Assembly: GCA_944353735.1 (NCBI GenBank)
Contig: CALVPU010000251.1
Coordinates: 1 to 6,337 of the forward strand
Direction: 5' to 3'
Origin: an uncultured Eubacteriales bacterium
Lineage (GTDB): Bacteria > Bacillota > Clostridia > Christensenellales > Aristaeellaceae
DNA length: 6,337 nucleotides
Below the pieces are notes generated by a model, which was given only the letters and a program-made list of their open reading frames with translations, was not told the origin of the DNA and did no database searches. Positions 1 to 5,453 of the stretch are shown here, one piece after another; within the stretch, counting starts at the first letter, position 1, and the number at the start of each line of letters is the position of its first letter. The translations under genes were made by a program, and so were the position numbers.

Positions 1-55
1 TGTGAGACACTTCATATCGAAATTCCAAATGAGTATAGATAACTGCAAATAACAG

Positions 56-87
56 TTTGTAGGGGAGTTCTGATACTCCCCTATAAA
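56..87. repeat. 13-bp inverted repeat (hairpin)
   Basis: TAGGGGAGT at 60-68 pairs perfectly with ACTCCCCTA at 75-83 around the loop TCTGAT. The stem extends outward to 56 and 87 through one G-T wobble. Neither strand has a T-tract directly after the stem, so it is not a canonical intrinsic terminator. It lies just after the two short open frames that enter from the window edge, so it could end an upstream transcript or be a subterminal hairpin of an element. Its role is unknown. Confidence 0.6.
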
Positions 88-121
88 AATGGCTATTTAT
101 CAACTGTTTGTTGTGACATAG

Positions 122-150
122 CCTTCATCAAAAATACACTTGTATGAAGG
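122..150. promoter_or_regulatory. candidate operator dyad
   Basis: CCTTCAT (122-128) and ATGAAGG (144-150) form a perfect 7-bp inverted repeat. Their centres are 22 bp apart, about two helical turns, and the right arm overlaps the proposed -35 hexamer of the pot operon. That geometry fits a dimeric regulator, but no known binding site is recognised and the cognate protein is unknown. The left arm shares two bases with the GGCTAT/ATAGCC dyad at 91-123. Confidence 0.35.
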
Positions 151-168
151 GGACAAACGTGTTATATT
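140..168 (+). promoter_or_regulatory. candidate pot operon promoter (extended -10)
   Basis: TATATT at 163-168 matches the sigma-A -10 consensus at five of six positions and is preceded by TG at 160-161 in the extended -10 position. A weak -35, TTGTAT (140-145), lies 17 bp upstream. Transcription would start near 175, just where the sequence turns GC-rich, leaving a leader of about 130 nt before potA. It is the best plus-strand promoter I can see in the window, but it is not experimentally grounded. Confidence 0.45.
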
Positions 169-222
169 ATTGGTAACCTGTCATCCGGCAAACGGCGCGC
201 CGCCGCGCGCCGCGCCAACCAC

Positions 223-251
223 TCGCCCAAGGGGAACGCGCCCTTGGGCGA
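223..251 (+). promoter_or_regulatory. leader hairpin upstream of potA
   Basis: TCGCCCAAGGG (223-233) and CCCTTGGGCGA (241-251) form a perfect 11-bp stem with the seven-base loop GAACGCG. It lies inside the predicted 5' leader, about 40 nt before the Shine-Dalgarno sequence. No T-tract follows, so it is not a terminator by itself. It could stabilise the mRNA or help control potA translation. The flanks hold further GC palindromes (CGGCGCGCCG at 193-202; GCCCG/CGGGC at 267-279). Confidence 0.45.
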
Positions 252-290
252 TCGCCTGAAATGCGCGCCCGCCGCGGGCAGACGCCATCG

Positions 291-296
291 AGGAGG
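291..296 (+). promoter_or_regulatory. potA ribosome binding site
   Basis: AGGAGG is a full-strength Shine-Dalgarno sequence. It sits eight bases before the TTG at 305 and only one base before the ATG at 298, which is in another frame and does not encode an ATPase. This spacing decides the TTG start of potA. Confidence 0.8.
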
Positions 297-304
297 AATG
301 AGGA

Positions 305-1273
305 TTGTCCGACAACGCGCTGCTGAGGCTGTCCAATCTGGAAAAATCCATCGAGGGAACGAAGATCCTGCGCGGCATCTCGCTGGACGTCCAGCCCGGC
401 GAATTCGTGACGCTGCTCGGTCCGTCCGGCTGCGGCAAGACGACCACGCTGCGCATCATCGCCGGATTGCTCGCGCCCGACGCCGGCACCGTGTCGCTCG
501 AGGGGCGCGACATCACCGCGCTCGCGCCTGAAAAGCGCGACGTGAACACCGTGTTTCAGAACTACGCGCTGTTCCCGCACATGAACGTGGAGAAGAACAT
601 CTCCTATGGCCTGCGCGTGCGCGGCATGAAGAAGCCGCAGTGGCAGCAGCGCGTGCGCGAGATGCTCAGGCTGGTGCAGCTGGAGGGCTATGAAAAGCGC
701 ATGCCCAGCCAGCTCTCCGGCGGTCAGCGCCAGCGCGTCGCCATCGCGCGCGCCGTGGTGCTCAACCCCAAGCTGCTCCTGCTCGACGAGCCGCTCGGCG
801 CGCTGGACCTCAAGCTGCGCCAGCAGATGCAGCAGGAACTCAAGGACATCCAGAAGCGGCTGGGCATCGCCTTCATCTATATCACCCACGACCAGGAAGA
901 GGCGCTGAACATGTCCGACCGCATCGCCATCATGCGCGAAGGTCAGTTCGAGCAGATCGGCACGCCGGAGGAGATCTATGAACATCCGCAGACGCGCTTC
1001 GCGGCGGGCTTCATTGGGCAGACGAACCTGCTGGAGATGGAGGTCGTGCGCGCGTCGTCTGAAGGGCTGACGCTCGCCTACGGCGGCGTCGAGCTGCCGG
1101 CGCGCGCGGCGCAGTTCCCGGTCAAGCCCGGCGAAAAGGTCGCCGTCAGCCTGCGCACGGAGCGCATCGGCTTCGCGCGGTCGCCGCTGGCGGCGTGCGC
1201 CCTGCCGGCGCAGCTCAAGTCGCGCCACTATGCCGGCGGCTCCATGCGCGCCATCCTCAAGCTGGATACCTGA
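305..1273 (+). CDS. potA: polyamine ABC transporter ATPase PotA, stopped early in TOBE domain
   Basis: This is the ATP-hydrolysing subunit of a spermidine/putrescine-type importer. It would act as a dimer on the cytoplasmic face of the PotB/PotC channel. The ABC core is complete: Walker A GPSGCGKT at residues 39-46, Q-loop Gln85, signature LSGGQ at 137-141, Walker B LLLLDEP at 157-163, D-loop GALD at 165-168 and switch His195. The C-terminal TOBE region starts near residue 235. Translation starts at TTG 305, eight bases after AGGAGG. Reading stops at a TGA (1271-1273) after 322 residues, shorter than the usual ~350-380. The same frame continues for 34 more codons with normal TOBE-like sequence, so one nonsense change (or sequencing error) appears to have removed the last beta strands. 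The nucleotide-binding domain is untouched, so partial function is possible. Confidence 0.9.
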   Translation: MSDNALLRLSNLEKSIEGTKILRGISLDVQPGEFVTLLGPSGCGKTTTLRIIAGLLAPDAGTVSLEGRDITALAPEKRDVNTVFQNYALFPHMNVEKNISYGLRVRGMKKPQWQQRVREMLRLVQLEGYEKRMPSQLSGGQRQRVAIARAVVLNPKLLLLDEPLGALDLKLRQQMQQELKDIQKRLGIAFIYITHDQEEALNMSDRIAIMREGQFEQIGTPEEIYEHPQTRFAAGFIGQTNLLEMEVVRASSEGLTLAYGGVELPARAAQFPVKPGEKVAVSLRTERIGFARSPLAACALPAQLKSRHYAGGSMRAILKLDT

Positions 1274-1378
1274 CGCGAGGTGCTGGTGCTGTGCCAGTCG
1301 GCGCAGCGCGCCGAGGGCGAAGCGGGCGAGCGCGTCTACCTGAGCTGGAATCCGGACGAGGCGCCGGTGGTCCGCTGA
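1274..1378 (+). pseudogene. potA: detached C-terminal tail of PotA (in frame after TGA)
   Basis: Directly after the TGA at 1271-1273 the potA frame stays open for 34 codons to TGA 1376-1378. It encodes a segment that begins REVLVLCQS and ends LSWNPDEAPVVR, which resembles the final strands of a PotA TOBE domain. With the stop read as an amino acid, PotA would be 357 residues, a normal length. The tail ends 15 bases before the potB ATG, the usual operon spacing. No Shine-Dalgarno start of its own is evident, so it is expressed only if the stop is read through or is an error. Confidence 0.7.
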
Positions 1379-1393
1379 CGTGGAGGGAGAGCC

Positions 1394-2287
1394 ATGCAGG
1401 AAAACGAAAACCGCACCGAGCCGCGCGGCGAGCGCCGCCGCGGCGCGAGTTCCGCCCTGCTCAGCACGCCCATGATTGTCTGGACGCTGCTGTTCGTGGG
1501 CGCGACGATCGTCTACATCGTGGCGCTGAGCTTCCTCAAGCGCAGCCCCGACGGCTTCGGCGTGCTGCCGGAGTTCACGCTGGAAAACTACGCCAAGCTG
1601 TTCAACGCCAACTACGCGCGCGTGTTCTGGAACACGATCGTGCTCGGGCTGGAGACCACCGCGCTGTGCGTGCTGATCGGTTACCCGTTCGGCTACTTCA
1701 TGGGGCGGGCGACGAAAAGGTGGCGCACGGTGCTGATGCTGCTGGTGATCGTGCCCTTCTGGACGAACGCGCTCATCCGCGTGTACGGCTGGCGCATCCT
1801 GCTGGTCGGCAACGGTCCGATCAATCAGGCGCTGATGGCGCTGGGACTGATCGAGCGCCCGCTGCAGCTGCTCAACACGCGCGGCGCGGTGCTGCTGGGC
1901 ATGGTCTACGCGCTGCTGCCGTTCATGATCCTGCCGACCTACACCAGCGTCGAGAAGATGGACTGGTCGCTGGTCGACGCCGGGCGCGACATGGGCGCGA
2001 GGCCGTGGAAGGTGTTCCTGACGGTGACGCTGCCGCTGACCGCGCCGGGATTGCTGACGGGCTGCGTGCTGGTGTTCGTGCCCAGTCTGGCGCTGTTCTT
2101 CATGTCCGACCTGCTGGGCGGGCCGAGCGACCTGCTCATCGGCAATCTGGTGCAGGATCAGCTGTTCACCAGCCGCGACTGGCCGTTCGCGGCGGCGCTG
2201 TCGGTGCTGCTGCTGCTGATCACGTGCCTGATCATGTTCATCTACCGCCGGCTGGGCGGCAAGGCGACCGACATGTCGGTCTTTTGA
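1394..2287 (+). CDS. potB: polyamine ABC transporter permease PotB
   Basis: This is one of two inner-membrane channel subunits of the importer. It has 297 residues, close to the family norm. After a charged N-terminus rich in Arg and Glu (1-25), six hydrophobic segments are visible at roughly 27-48, 81-103, 111-130, 163-185, 217-240 and 265-284. The cytoplasmic coupling loop (EAA motif), which docks onto PotA, is at about 190-220 with VDAGRDMGA at 194-202 followed by TLPLTAPG. GYPFGYFMG and PFWTN(A)LIR are typical of PotB. The ATG at 1394 follows GGAGG (1382-1386) by seven bases. It comes 15 bases after the full-length end of potA and just before potC, so the genes are almost certainly co-transcribed. 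PotB versus PotC is assigned from order and sequence pattern. Confidence 0.92.
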   Translation: MQENENRTEPRGERRRGASSALLSTPMIVWTLLFVGATIVYIVALSFLKRSPDGFGVLPEFTLENYAKLFNANYARVFWNTIVLGLETTALCVLIGYPFGYFMGRATKRWRTVLMLLVIVPFWTNALIRVYGWRILLVGNGPINQALMALGLIERPLQLLNTRGAVLLGMVYALLPFMILPTYTSVEKMDWSLVDAGRDMGARPWKVFLTVTLPLTAPGLLTGCVLVFVPSLALFFMSDLLGGPSDLLIGNLVQDQLFTSRDWPFAAALSVLLLLITCLIMFIYRRLGGKATDMSVF

Positions 2288-2294
2288 GAGAAAC

Positions 2295-2300
2295 GAGGTG
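2295..2300 (+). promoter_or_regulatory. potC ribosome binding site deciding the TTG start
   Basis: GAGGTG matches the anti-Shine-Dalgarno core and stands six bases before TTG 2307. A GTG at 2298 is in the same frame, but it lies inside this site and has only a weak purine stretch (GAGAGA) upstream. I therefore prefer TTG 2307, giving the N-terminus MKKRRSPW. Confidence 0.55.
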
Positions 2301-2306
2301 CGCGCA

Positions 2307-3095
2307 TTGAAAAAGAGGCGTTCGCCGTGGGCGCCGCTGTACCTGACGCTGGTGCTCATACTGATGTACCTGCCCATCGTGGTGGTCGTGCTGTATTCGT
2401 TCAACGCCAACACCAGCCGCTTCCCCACCGCGTTTACCGGCTTTTCGCTGACGCACTATCAGGCGCTGCTGCGCGATACCCGCGGCCTGCTCGACGCGCT
2501 GTGGAACAGCCTGATCCTCGCCGCGTGCAGCTGCGGCATCTCGATGGTGATCGGCACGCTGGGCGCCATTGGCATGGCGGGGCGCAGGTTCCGCGGTCAG
2601 GGCGCGATCGAGACGATGGCGCTGCTGCCCATCATGGTGCCGGAAATCATCCTCGGCATGGCGTTTCTGGCGGTGTTCACGGCGGTCGGGCTGCGCTTCG
2701 GCATGCTGACGCTCGTGCTGGCGCACGTGACGTTCTGCACGCCGTACATCTTCATCGTCGTCAAGGGTCGGTTGGCGGGCATGGACGCGTCGCTGGCGGA
2801 AGCCTCGCGCGATCTGGGCGCCTCGGCGGCGCGGACGTTCTTTGAGATCACGCTGCCGCTGATCCTGCCGGGCGTGCTCTCCGGCGTGATGCTGGCGTTC
2901 GCCATGAGCCTGGACGACTTCGTCATCAGCTTCTTCGTCACCGGCGCGACCACGACAACGCTGCCGCTGAAGATCTATTCCTCGGTGCGCACGGGCGTGT
3001 CCCTGCAGGTCAACGCGCTGTGCTCGCTGATGCTCGCCTTCGTCGCCATCGTAATGGCGCTCAAACAGCTGGTCGTCGACCGGCACAGGGGATGA
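2307..3095 (+). CDS. potC: polyamine ABC transporter permease PotC
   Basis: This is the second channel subunit and would pair with PotB in the membrane. From TTG 2307 it has 262 residues, a normal PotC length; GTG 2298 would add three. Hydrophobic segments lie near 11-32, 66-90, 101-125, 130-152, 186-200 and 235-255. The EAA coupling loop is at 163-190 and reads LAEASRDLGAS followed by TLPLILPG. SLDDFVISFFVTG at 201-213 is a highly characteristic PotC-type motif. The short N-terminus with Lys/Arg before the first membrane segment fits a cytoplasmic start. It begins 19 bases after the potB stop. A 71-base spacer with dyads separates it from potD. Confidence 0.92.
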   Translation: MKKRRSPWAPLYLTLVLILMYLPIVVVVLYSFNANTSRFPTAFTGFSLTHYQALLRDTRGLLDALWNSLILAACSCGISMVIGTLGAIGMAGRRFRGQGAIETMALLPIMVPEIILGMAFLAVFTAVGLRFGMLTLVLAHVTFCTPYIFIVVKGRLAGMDASLAEASRDLGASAARTFFEITLPLILPGVLSGVMLAFAMSLDDFVISFFVTGATTTTLPLKIYSSVRTGVSLQVNALCSLMLAFVAIVMALKQLVVDRHRG

Positions 3096-3101
3096 GACGC
3101 C

Positions 3102-3137
3102 GCCGCGCGCGGCCGATCATATCGGGCGAATGCGCCC
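3102..3137 (+). promoter_or_regulatory. intercistronic dyads between potC and potD
   Basis: Three small dyads lie side by side in the 71-base spacer: the palindrome GCCGCGCGCGGC (3102-3113), CCGAT-CAT-ATCGG (3113-3125) and GGGCG-AATG-CGCCC (3124-3137). The last two overlap by two bases, so they are alternatives. No T-tract follows, so this is not a terminator. In binding-protein operons such stems can set mRNA processing or stability so that the binding protein is made in excess. That role here is inference. Confidence 0.35.
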
Positions 3138-3166
3138 ACAACTTTCTCAATAGGGGGTTGGTATTC

Positions 3167-4210
3167 ATGAAGAAGTTCCTCGCGGTGCTGCTCGCGGCGC
3201 TGGTCGCAGTCCTTGGCTGCGTCGCCGTGGCGGAGGAGGAAGAGGAGAAGGTGCTCAACATCTTCACCTGGGAAGGCTATTTCGACGAGACCACGCTCGG
3301 GCAGTTCACCGAGGAGACCGGCATCCAGATCAACTTTTCGCCGTTCGCCACCAACGAGGAGATGCTGATGCGCCTGCAAGCCAACGGCGGCTCCGAATAC
3401 GACATCATCGTCGCCAGCGACTACGCGGTTCAGTCGGCTGCCAGGCAGGGGCTGCTGATGGAGCTGGACAAATCGCTGCTGACCAACTGGGACAACCTCA
3501 ATCCCGACTATCTGGGCCAGCCCTTCGACCCGGAGAACACCTATTCCGTGCCCTACACCGCCGGCTCGCCGATGATCGTCTACGACCCGTCGCAGGTCGA
3601 GGGCGAGATCACGTCGTTCGCCGACCTGTGGGACCCGCAGTTTGAGAACGGCCTGTGGCTGATCGACGACGCGCACGTCATCATCGGCGAAGTGCTGAAG
3701 ATGCGCGGCTACTCCTACAACACCACCGACGAGGCCGAGCTCGCCGAGGCCGCCGCCAAGCTGCAGGAGCTCAAGCCCAACATCCGCGTGCTCAACTACG
3801 ACATGAGCTACAACTACGTCGTCTCCGGCGAGGTCAAGGCGGCCTACCTGTTCACGCCCTATGTCGTCAACGCGCTGATGGAGAACCCGAACCTCGTGGC
3901 CGTGTTCCCCAGCGAGGGCATCGGCTTCGGCATCGACAACATCATCGTGCCCGCCAACGCGCCGCACCCGAACAACGCGCACGAGTTCATCAACTTCTAC
4001 CTGCGCGCGGACATCGCCGCGACGGTCGCCGAGATGCAGTGGTACATCAACCCGAATCAGGCCGCCGACGAGCTGATCGACCCCGACTACGCCGCCATGA
4101 CGCCCTTTAACATTCCCGAAGAGCTGATGGCGACGCGCGAATACGTCGAGGACCTCGGCGAGGACGCGAGCCTGTTCCAGAACATCTGGGACGAGTTCAA
4201 GCTCAGCTGA
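3167..4210 (+). CDS. potD: extracellular polyamine-type substrate-binding protein PotD
   Basis: This protein would capture the ligand outside the membrane and deliver it to PotB/PotC. It has 347 residues, the PotD norm. The N-terminus is a signal peptide (MKK, then a hydrophobic stretch to residue 22). Cys18 in VLGC could be a lipobox, while Ala-Val-Ala at 20-22 suggests ordinary signal peptidase cleavage; a run of five Glu follows. The fold follows PotD closely: TWEGYFDE at 34-41, FTEETGI, Ser84/Tyr86, PFDPENTYSVPY at 119-130, the NTTD segment at 185-188, and a conserved C-terminal half. Compared with E. coli PotD, the pocket keeps the equivalents of Trp34, Tyr37, Ser83, Tyr85, Asp168, Asp257 and Tyr293. 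Glu36, Glu171, Trp229, Trp255 and Gln327 become Gly, Val, Phe, Gly and Val. ATG 3167 follows AGGGGG (3152-3157) by nine bases; the frame is open further upstream but without PotD-like sequence. The exact ligand is uncertain. Confidence 0.92.
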   Translation: MKKFLAVLLAALVAVLGCVAVAEEEEEKVLNIFTWEGYFDETTLGQFTEETGIQINFSPFATNEEMLMRLQANGGSEYDIIVASDYAVQSAARQGLLMELDKSLLTNWDNLNPDYLGQPFDPENTYSVPYTAGSPMIVYDPSQVEGEITSFADLWDPQFENGLWLIDDAHVIIGEVLKMRGYSYNTTDEAELAEAAAKLQELKPNIRVLNYDMSYNYVVSGEVKAAYLFTPYVVNALMENPNLVAVFPSEGIGFGIDNIIVPANAPHPNNAHEFINFYLRADIAATVAEMQWYINPNQAADELIDPDYAAMTPFNIPEELMATREYVEDLGEDASLFQNIWDEFKLS

Positions 4211-4219
4211 GCCGGACGT

Positions 4220-4253
4220 TCCCCCGCCTCCCTTCGGAGCGCGGGGGATTTTT
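4220..4253 (+). terminator. intrinsic terminator of the pot operon
   Basis: CCCCCGC (4221-4227) pairs with GCGGGGG (4241-4247), and CTCC (4228-4231) pairs with GGAG (4236-4239) across a one-base bulge and a CTTC loop. Five T follow (4249-4253). It begins ten bases after the potD stop and ends the potABCD transcript. It is not a good terminator on the minus strand, where no T-tract follows. Confidence 0.9.
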
Positions 4254-4267
4254 GCGCCATGTCCGCG

Positions 4268-4417
4268 ACCGAGCGCGCCGCCCCGCACAAGTATCCTGCG
4301 CTGCAACCGAGCGCGCCCCGCAACAAACGCTCTGCGCCGCAACGGAACGCGCCGACCTACACAAGCGCCCTGCGCCACAACAAAGCACGCCGCCCCGCAC
4401 AAGCGCCTTGCGCCACA
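4268..4417. repeat. four degenerate ~38-bp tandem repeats
   Basis: Four head-to-tail units fill the space between the two terminators: 4268-4305 (38 bp), 4306-4341 (36 bp), 4342-4379 (38 bp) and 4380-4417 (38 bp). Each runs roughly as ACCGAGCGCGCC, then CCGCACAAG, then a CCTGCGCCACA-like end. The short frames across it give only low-complexity Ala/Arg-rich peptides without good start sites, so I do not call a gene. The function is unknown; a decayed minisatellite or dispersed intergenic repeat is plausible. Confidence 0.75.
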
Positions 4418-4425
4418 GACAGCTG

Positions 4426-4460
4426 TCCCCCGCCTCCTTGCGGAGCGCGGGGGATTTTTT
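4426..4460 (+). terminator. second, near-identical intrinsic terminator
   Basis: CCCCCGC (4427-4433) pairs with GCGGGGG (4447-4453), and CTCC (4434-4437) pairs with GGAG (4442-4445) with the same one-base bulge and a TTGC loop. Six T follow (4455-4460). Stem, bulge and tail repeat those of the terminator at 4220-4253, so the two are probably duplicates. It faces the plus strand, although no gene lies directly upstream of it except the pot operon. Downstream is the convergent regulator gene. Confidence 0.85.
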
Positions 4461-4492
4461 GCGGCGTATCCGCGGCGGAATCTCTGCGCGGA

Positions 4493-5410
4493 TCAGCGGC
4501 GGTAGACCGACGGCGAGACGTTTTCGCGCTTCTTGAAGGCGCGGCTGAAGGAATAGATGCTCTGAAAGCCGACCGCCTCGGCGACGTCGCCGATCGAGGC
4601 GTCCGTGGTGACCAGCAGCACCTTGGCGCGCCCGATGCGCGAATCGAGGTGGTACTGAATCGGCGAGACGCCGAACGCCCGCTTGAACTGCCGGCACAGG
4701 TAGTACTTGCTGACGTGGATGTTCTCGGCGAGCTCGTCGAGCGTGACGTCGCGGTCGGTGTTGCGGTTCAGGTATTCGCGCACCTGCTGGGCGATATCCT
4801 GATTGGGAAAGTGCATCTCGCCCCGCTCGCCGCCGAGCGCCACCTCGCGCATCAATTCGCCGAGCAGCTGCAGGAACATGCCGTTGACCACCATGTCGGA
4901 ATAGACCATGCGGTTGTCCTTTTCATGGATGATCGACATCATCAGGCTCTCGATCGCCCGCCCGTTGCGCGGGCGCACCACCGGCGGTAGGTCCGGGCAG
5001 AGGTCGTCGAGAATGTCCTCGCGAAACAGCCGCTGGTCCGCCGGCGCGATGTCCTCGAGGTCGGCGAACGAGATGTAGACGTAGGGGCTGTTCTCGTCGG
5101 TGACCAGGTCGCAGTGAATGTGCGGCTGGTGAATCGGCGCGGTACCGATGACGTGCAGCGCGTGGCGCTGTCTGGGGCGAAAGATGACGATGTCGCCGGG
5201 CACAGCGTGGTAGTGCTCGCCCTCGACGACCACGTCGAGCTCGCCGCCGCGCAGGCACATGAACTCATAGTCGAAGATCACTCGCGTCGGCATGTCCCAC
5301 TTGGCGTCCAGCCAGCTGTCCCACGCCACGCGAATGTAGGGCGTCAGCGCACGCTCGGAAGCGTACCCCCCCCCCACGATTTTTTGGCTGGTTCTCTCGT
5401 CCATCGCCAT
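4493..5410 (-). CDS. AraC-family transcriptional regulator with cupin-like sensor domain
   Basis: This 305-residue protein is a likely DNA-binding regulator. The N-terminal half (about 45-105) looks like the AraC-type cupin sensor, with VEGEHYHAVPGDIVIFRPRQRH at its core. The C-terminal 100 residues are the double helix-turn-helix domain: first HTH at about 223-245, second at 272-300 with GFQSIYSFSRAFKK at 281-294. ATG 5410 follows AGGAGG (minus strand, 5426-5421) by ten bases. Nearby ATGs at 5420 and 5414 are out of frame; ATG 5404 is in frame but sits farther from the site. It lies 43 bases after the metallopeptidase gene and probably shares its transcript. Codons 12-15 contain a run of ten G, which would switch the gene off if it slipped. 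The ligand and targets are unknown; control of the convergent pot operon is possible but unproven. I see no minus-strand terminator after it. Confidence 0.9.
   Translation of the reverse strand: MAMDERTSQKIVGGGYASERALTPYIRVAWDSWLDAKWDMPTRVIFDYEFMCLRGGELDVVVEGEHYHAVPGDIVIFRPRQRHALHVIGTAPIHQPHIHCDLVTDENSPYVYISFADLEDIAPADQRLFREDILDDLCPDLPPVVRPRNGRAIESLMMSIIHEKDNRMVYSDMVVNGMFLQLLGELMREVALGGERGEMHFPNQDIAQQVREYLNRNTDRDVTLDELAENIHVSKYYLCRQFKRAFGVSPIQYHLDSRIGRAKVLLVTTDASIGDVAEAVGFQSIYSFSRAFKKRENVSPSVYRR
5366..5375 (-). repeat. poly-G (10) tract in regulator coding region
   Basis: Ten consecutive C on the plus strand read as ten G within codons 12-15 (Val-Gly-Gly-Gly) of the AraC-type gene; a run of six A (5385-5380) lies five codons earlier. 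By direct reading, losing one G gives a stop after 21 residues and gaining one gives a stop after 48. The tract has the form of a slipped-strand phase-variation switch, but homopolymers are also common sequencing-error sites. Confidence 0.8.
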
Positions 5411-5453
5411 CCATCTTCATCCTCCTTTCCGCCTTGCGGGCACGTCGGACACC

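Larger units (their letters stand above)
1..180. other. AT-rich upstream region with inverted repeats
   Basis: This stretch has about 63 G+C in 180 bases (35%), while the next 60 bases have about 46 (77%), so the boundary near 180 is sharp. It holds several dyads (AACTG/CAGTT at 41-45/53-57, a 13-bp stem at 56-87, GGCTAT/ATAGCC at 91-96/118-123, CCTTCAT/ATGAAGG at 122-128/144-150) and a promoter candidate. Two plus frames are open from the window edge, to a TAA at 40-42 and a TAA at 49-51. Either could be the tail of an upstream gene, but the peptides are too short to recognise. Most simply it is the promoter region of the pot operon. The end of an AT-rich inserted element is an alternative I cannot test. 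Confidence 0.6.

Noticed and set aside
1..51. 3' end of an upstream gene (frames ending at 42 or 51)
   Set aside because: Only 13-16 codons are visible and neither peptide resembles a family I know, so I do not call it as a feature.
298..531. ATG at 298 as the operon's first start codon
   Set aside because: It is in a different frame from the ATPase, only one base after AGGAGG, and its product has no recognisable motif. TTG 305 has the correct spacing.
1271..1273. TGA as a selenocysteine or generally recoded sense codon
   Set aside because: PotA is not a known selenoprotein family, I see no clear selenocysteine-insertion hairpin just after the codon, and TGA acts as the normal stop for all other genes in the window.
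167..2428. 753-codon open frame on the minus strand opposite potA and potB
   Set aside because: It is rich in Arg, Gln and His with no recognisable domain and lies opposite clear ABC transporter genes. GC-rich DNA with few stop codons produces such shadow frames.
2975..4402. 475-codon open frame on the minus strand opposite potD
   Set aside because: Its Val/Gly/Asp-rich sequence is the complement of potD codons and its start lies in the tandem repeats. There is no domain and potD is unmistakable.
4268..4417. CRISPR array
   Set aside because: The units are contiguous and degenerate along their whole length, with no conserved repeat separated by unique spacers and no cas genes in the window.
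4418..4427. 10-bp palindrome GACAGCTGTC before the second terminator
   Set aside because: A single short palindrome in GC-rich DNA with no partner site or position that suggests a function.
4259..4990. Plus-strand frame running from the tandem repeats into the regulator gene
   Set aside because: The first part is repeat-derived Ala/Pro/Arg and the rest is antisense to the AraC-type protein; it also crosses a strong terminator.
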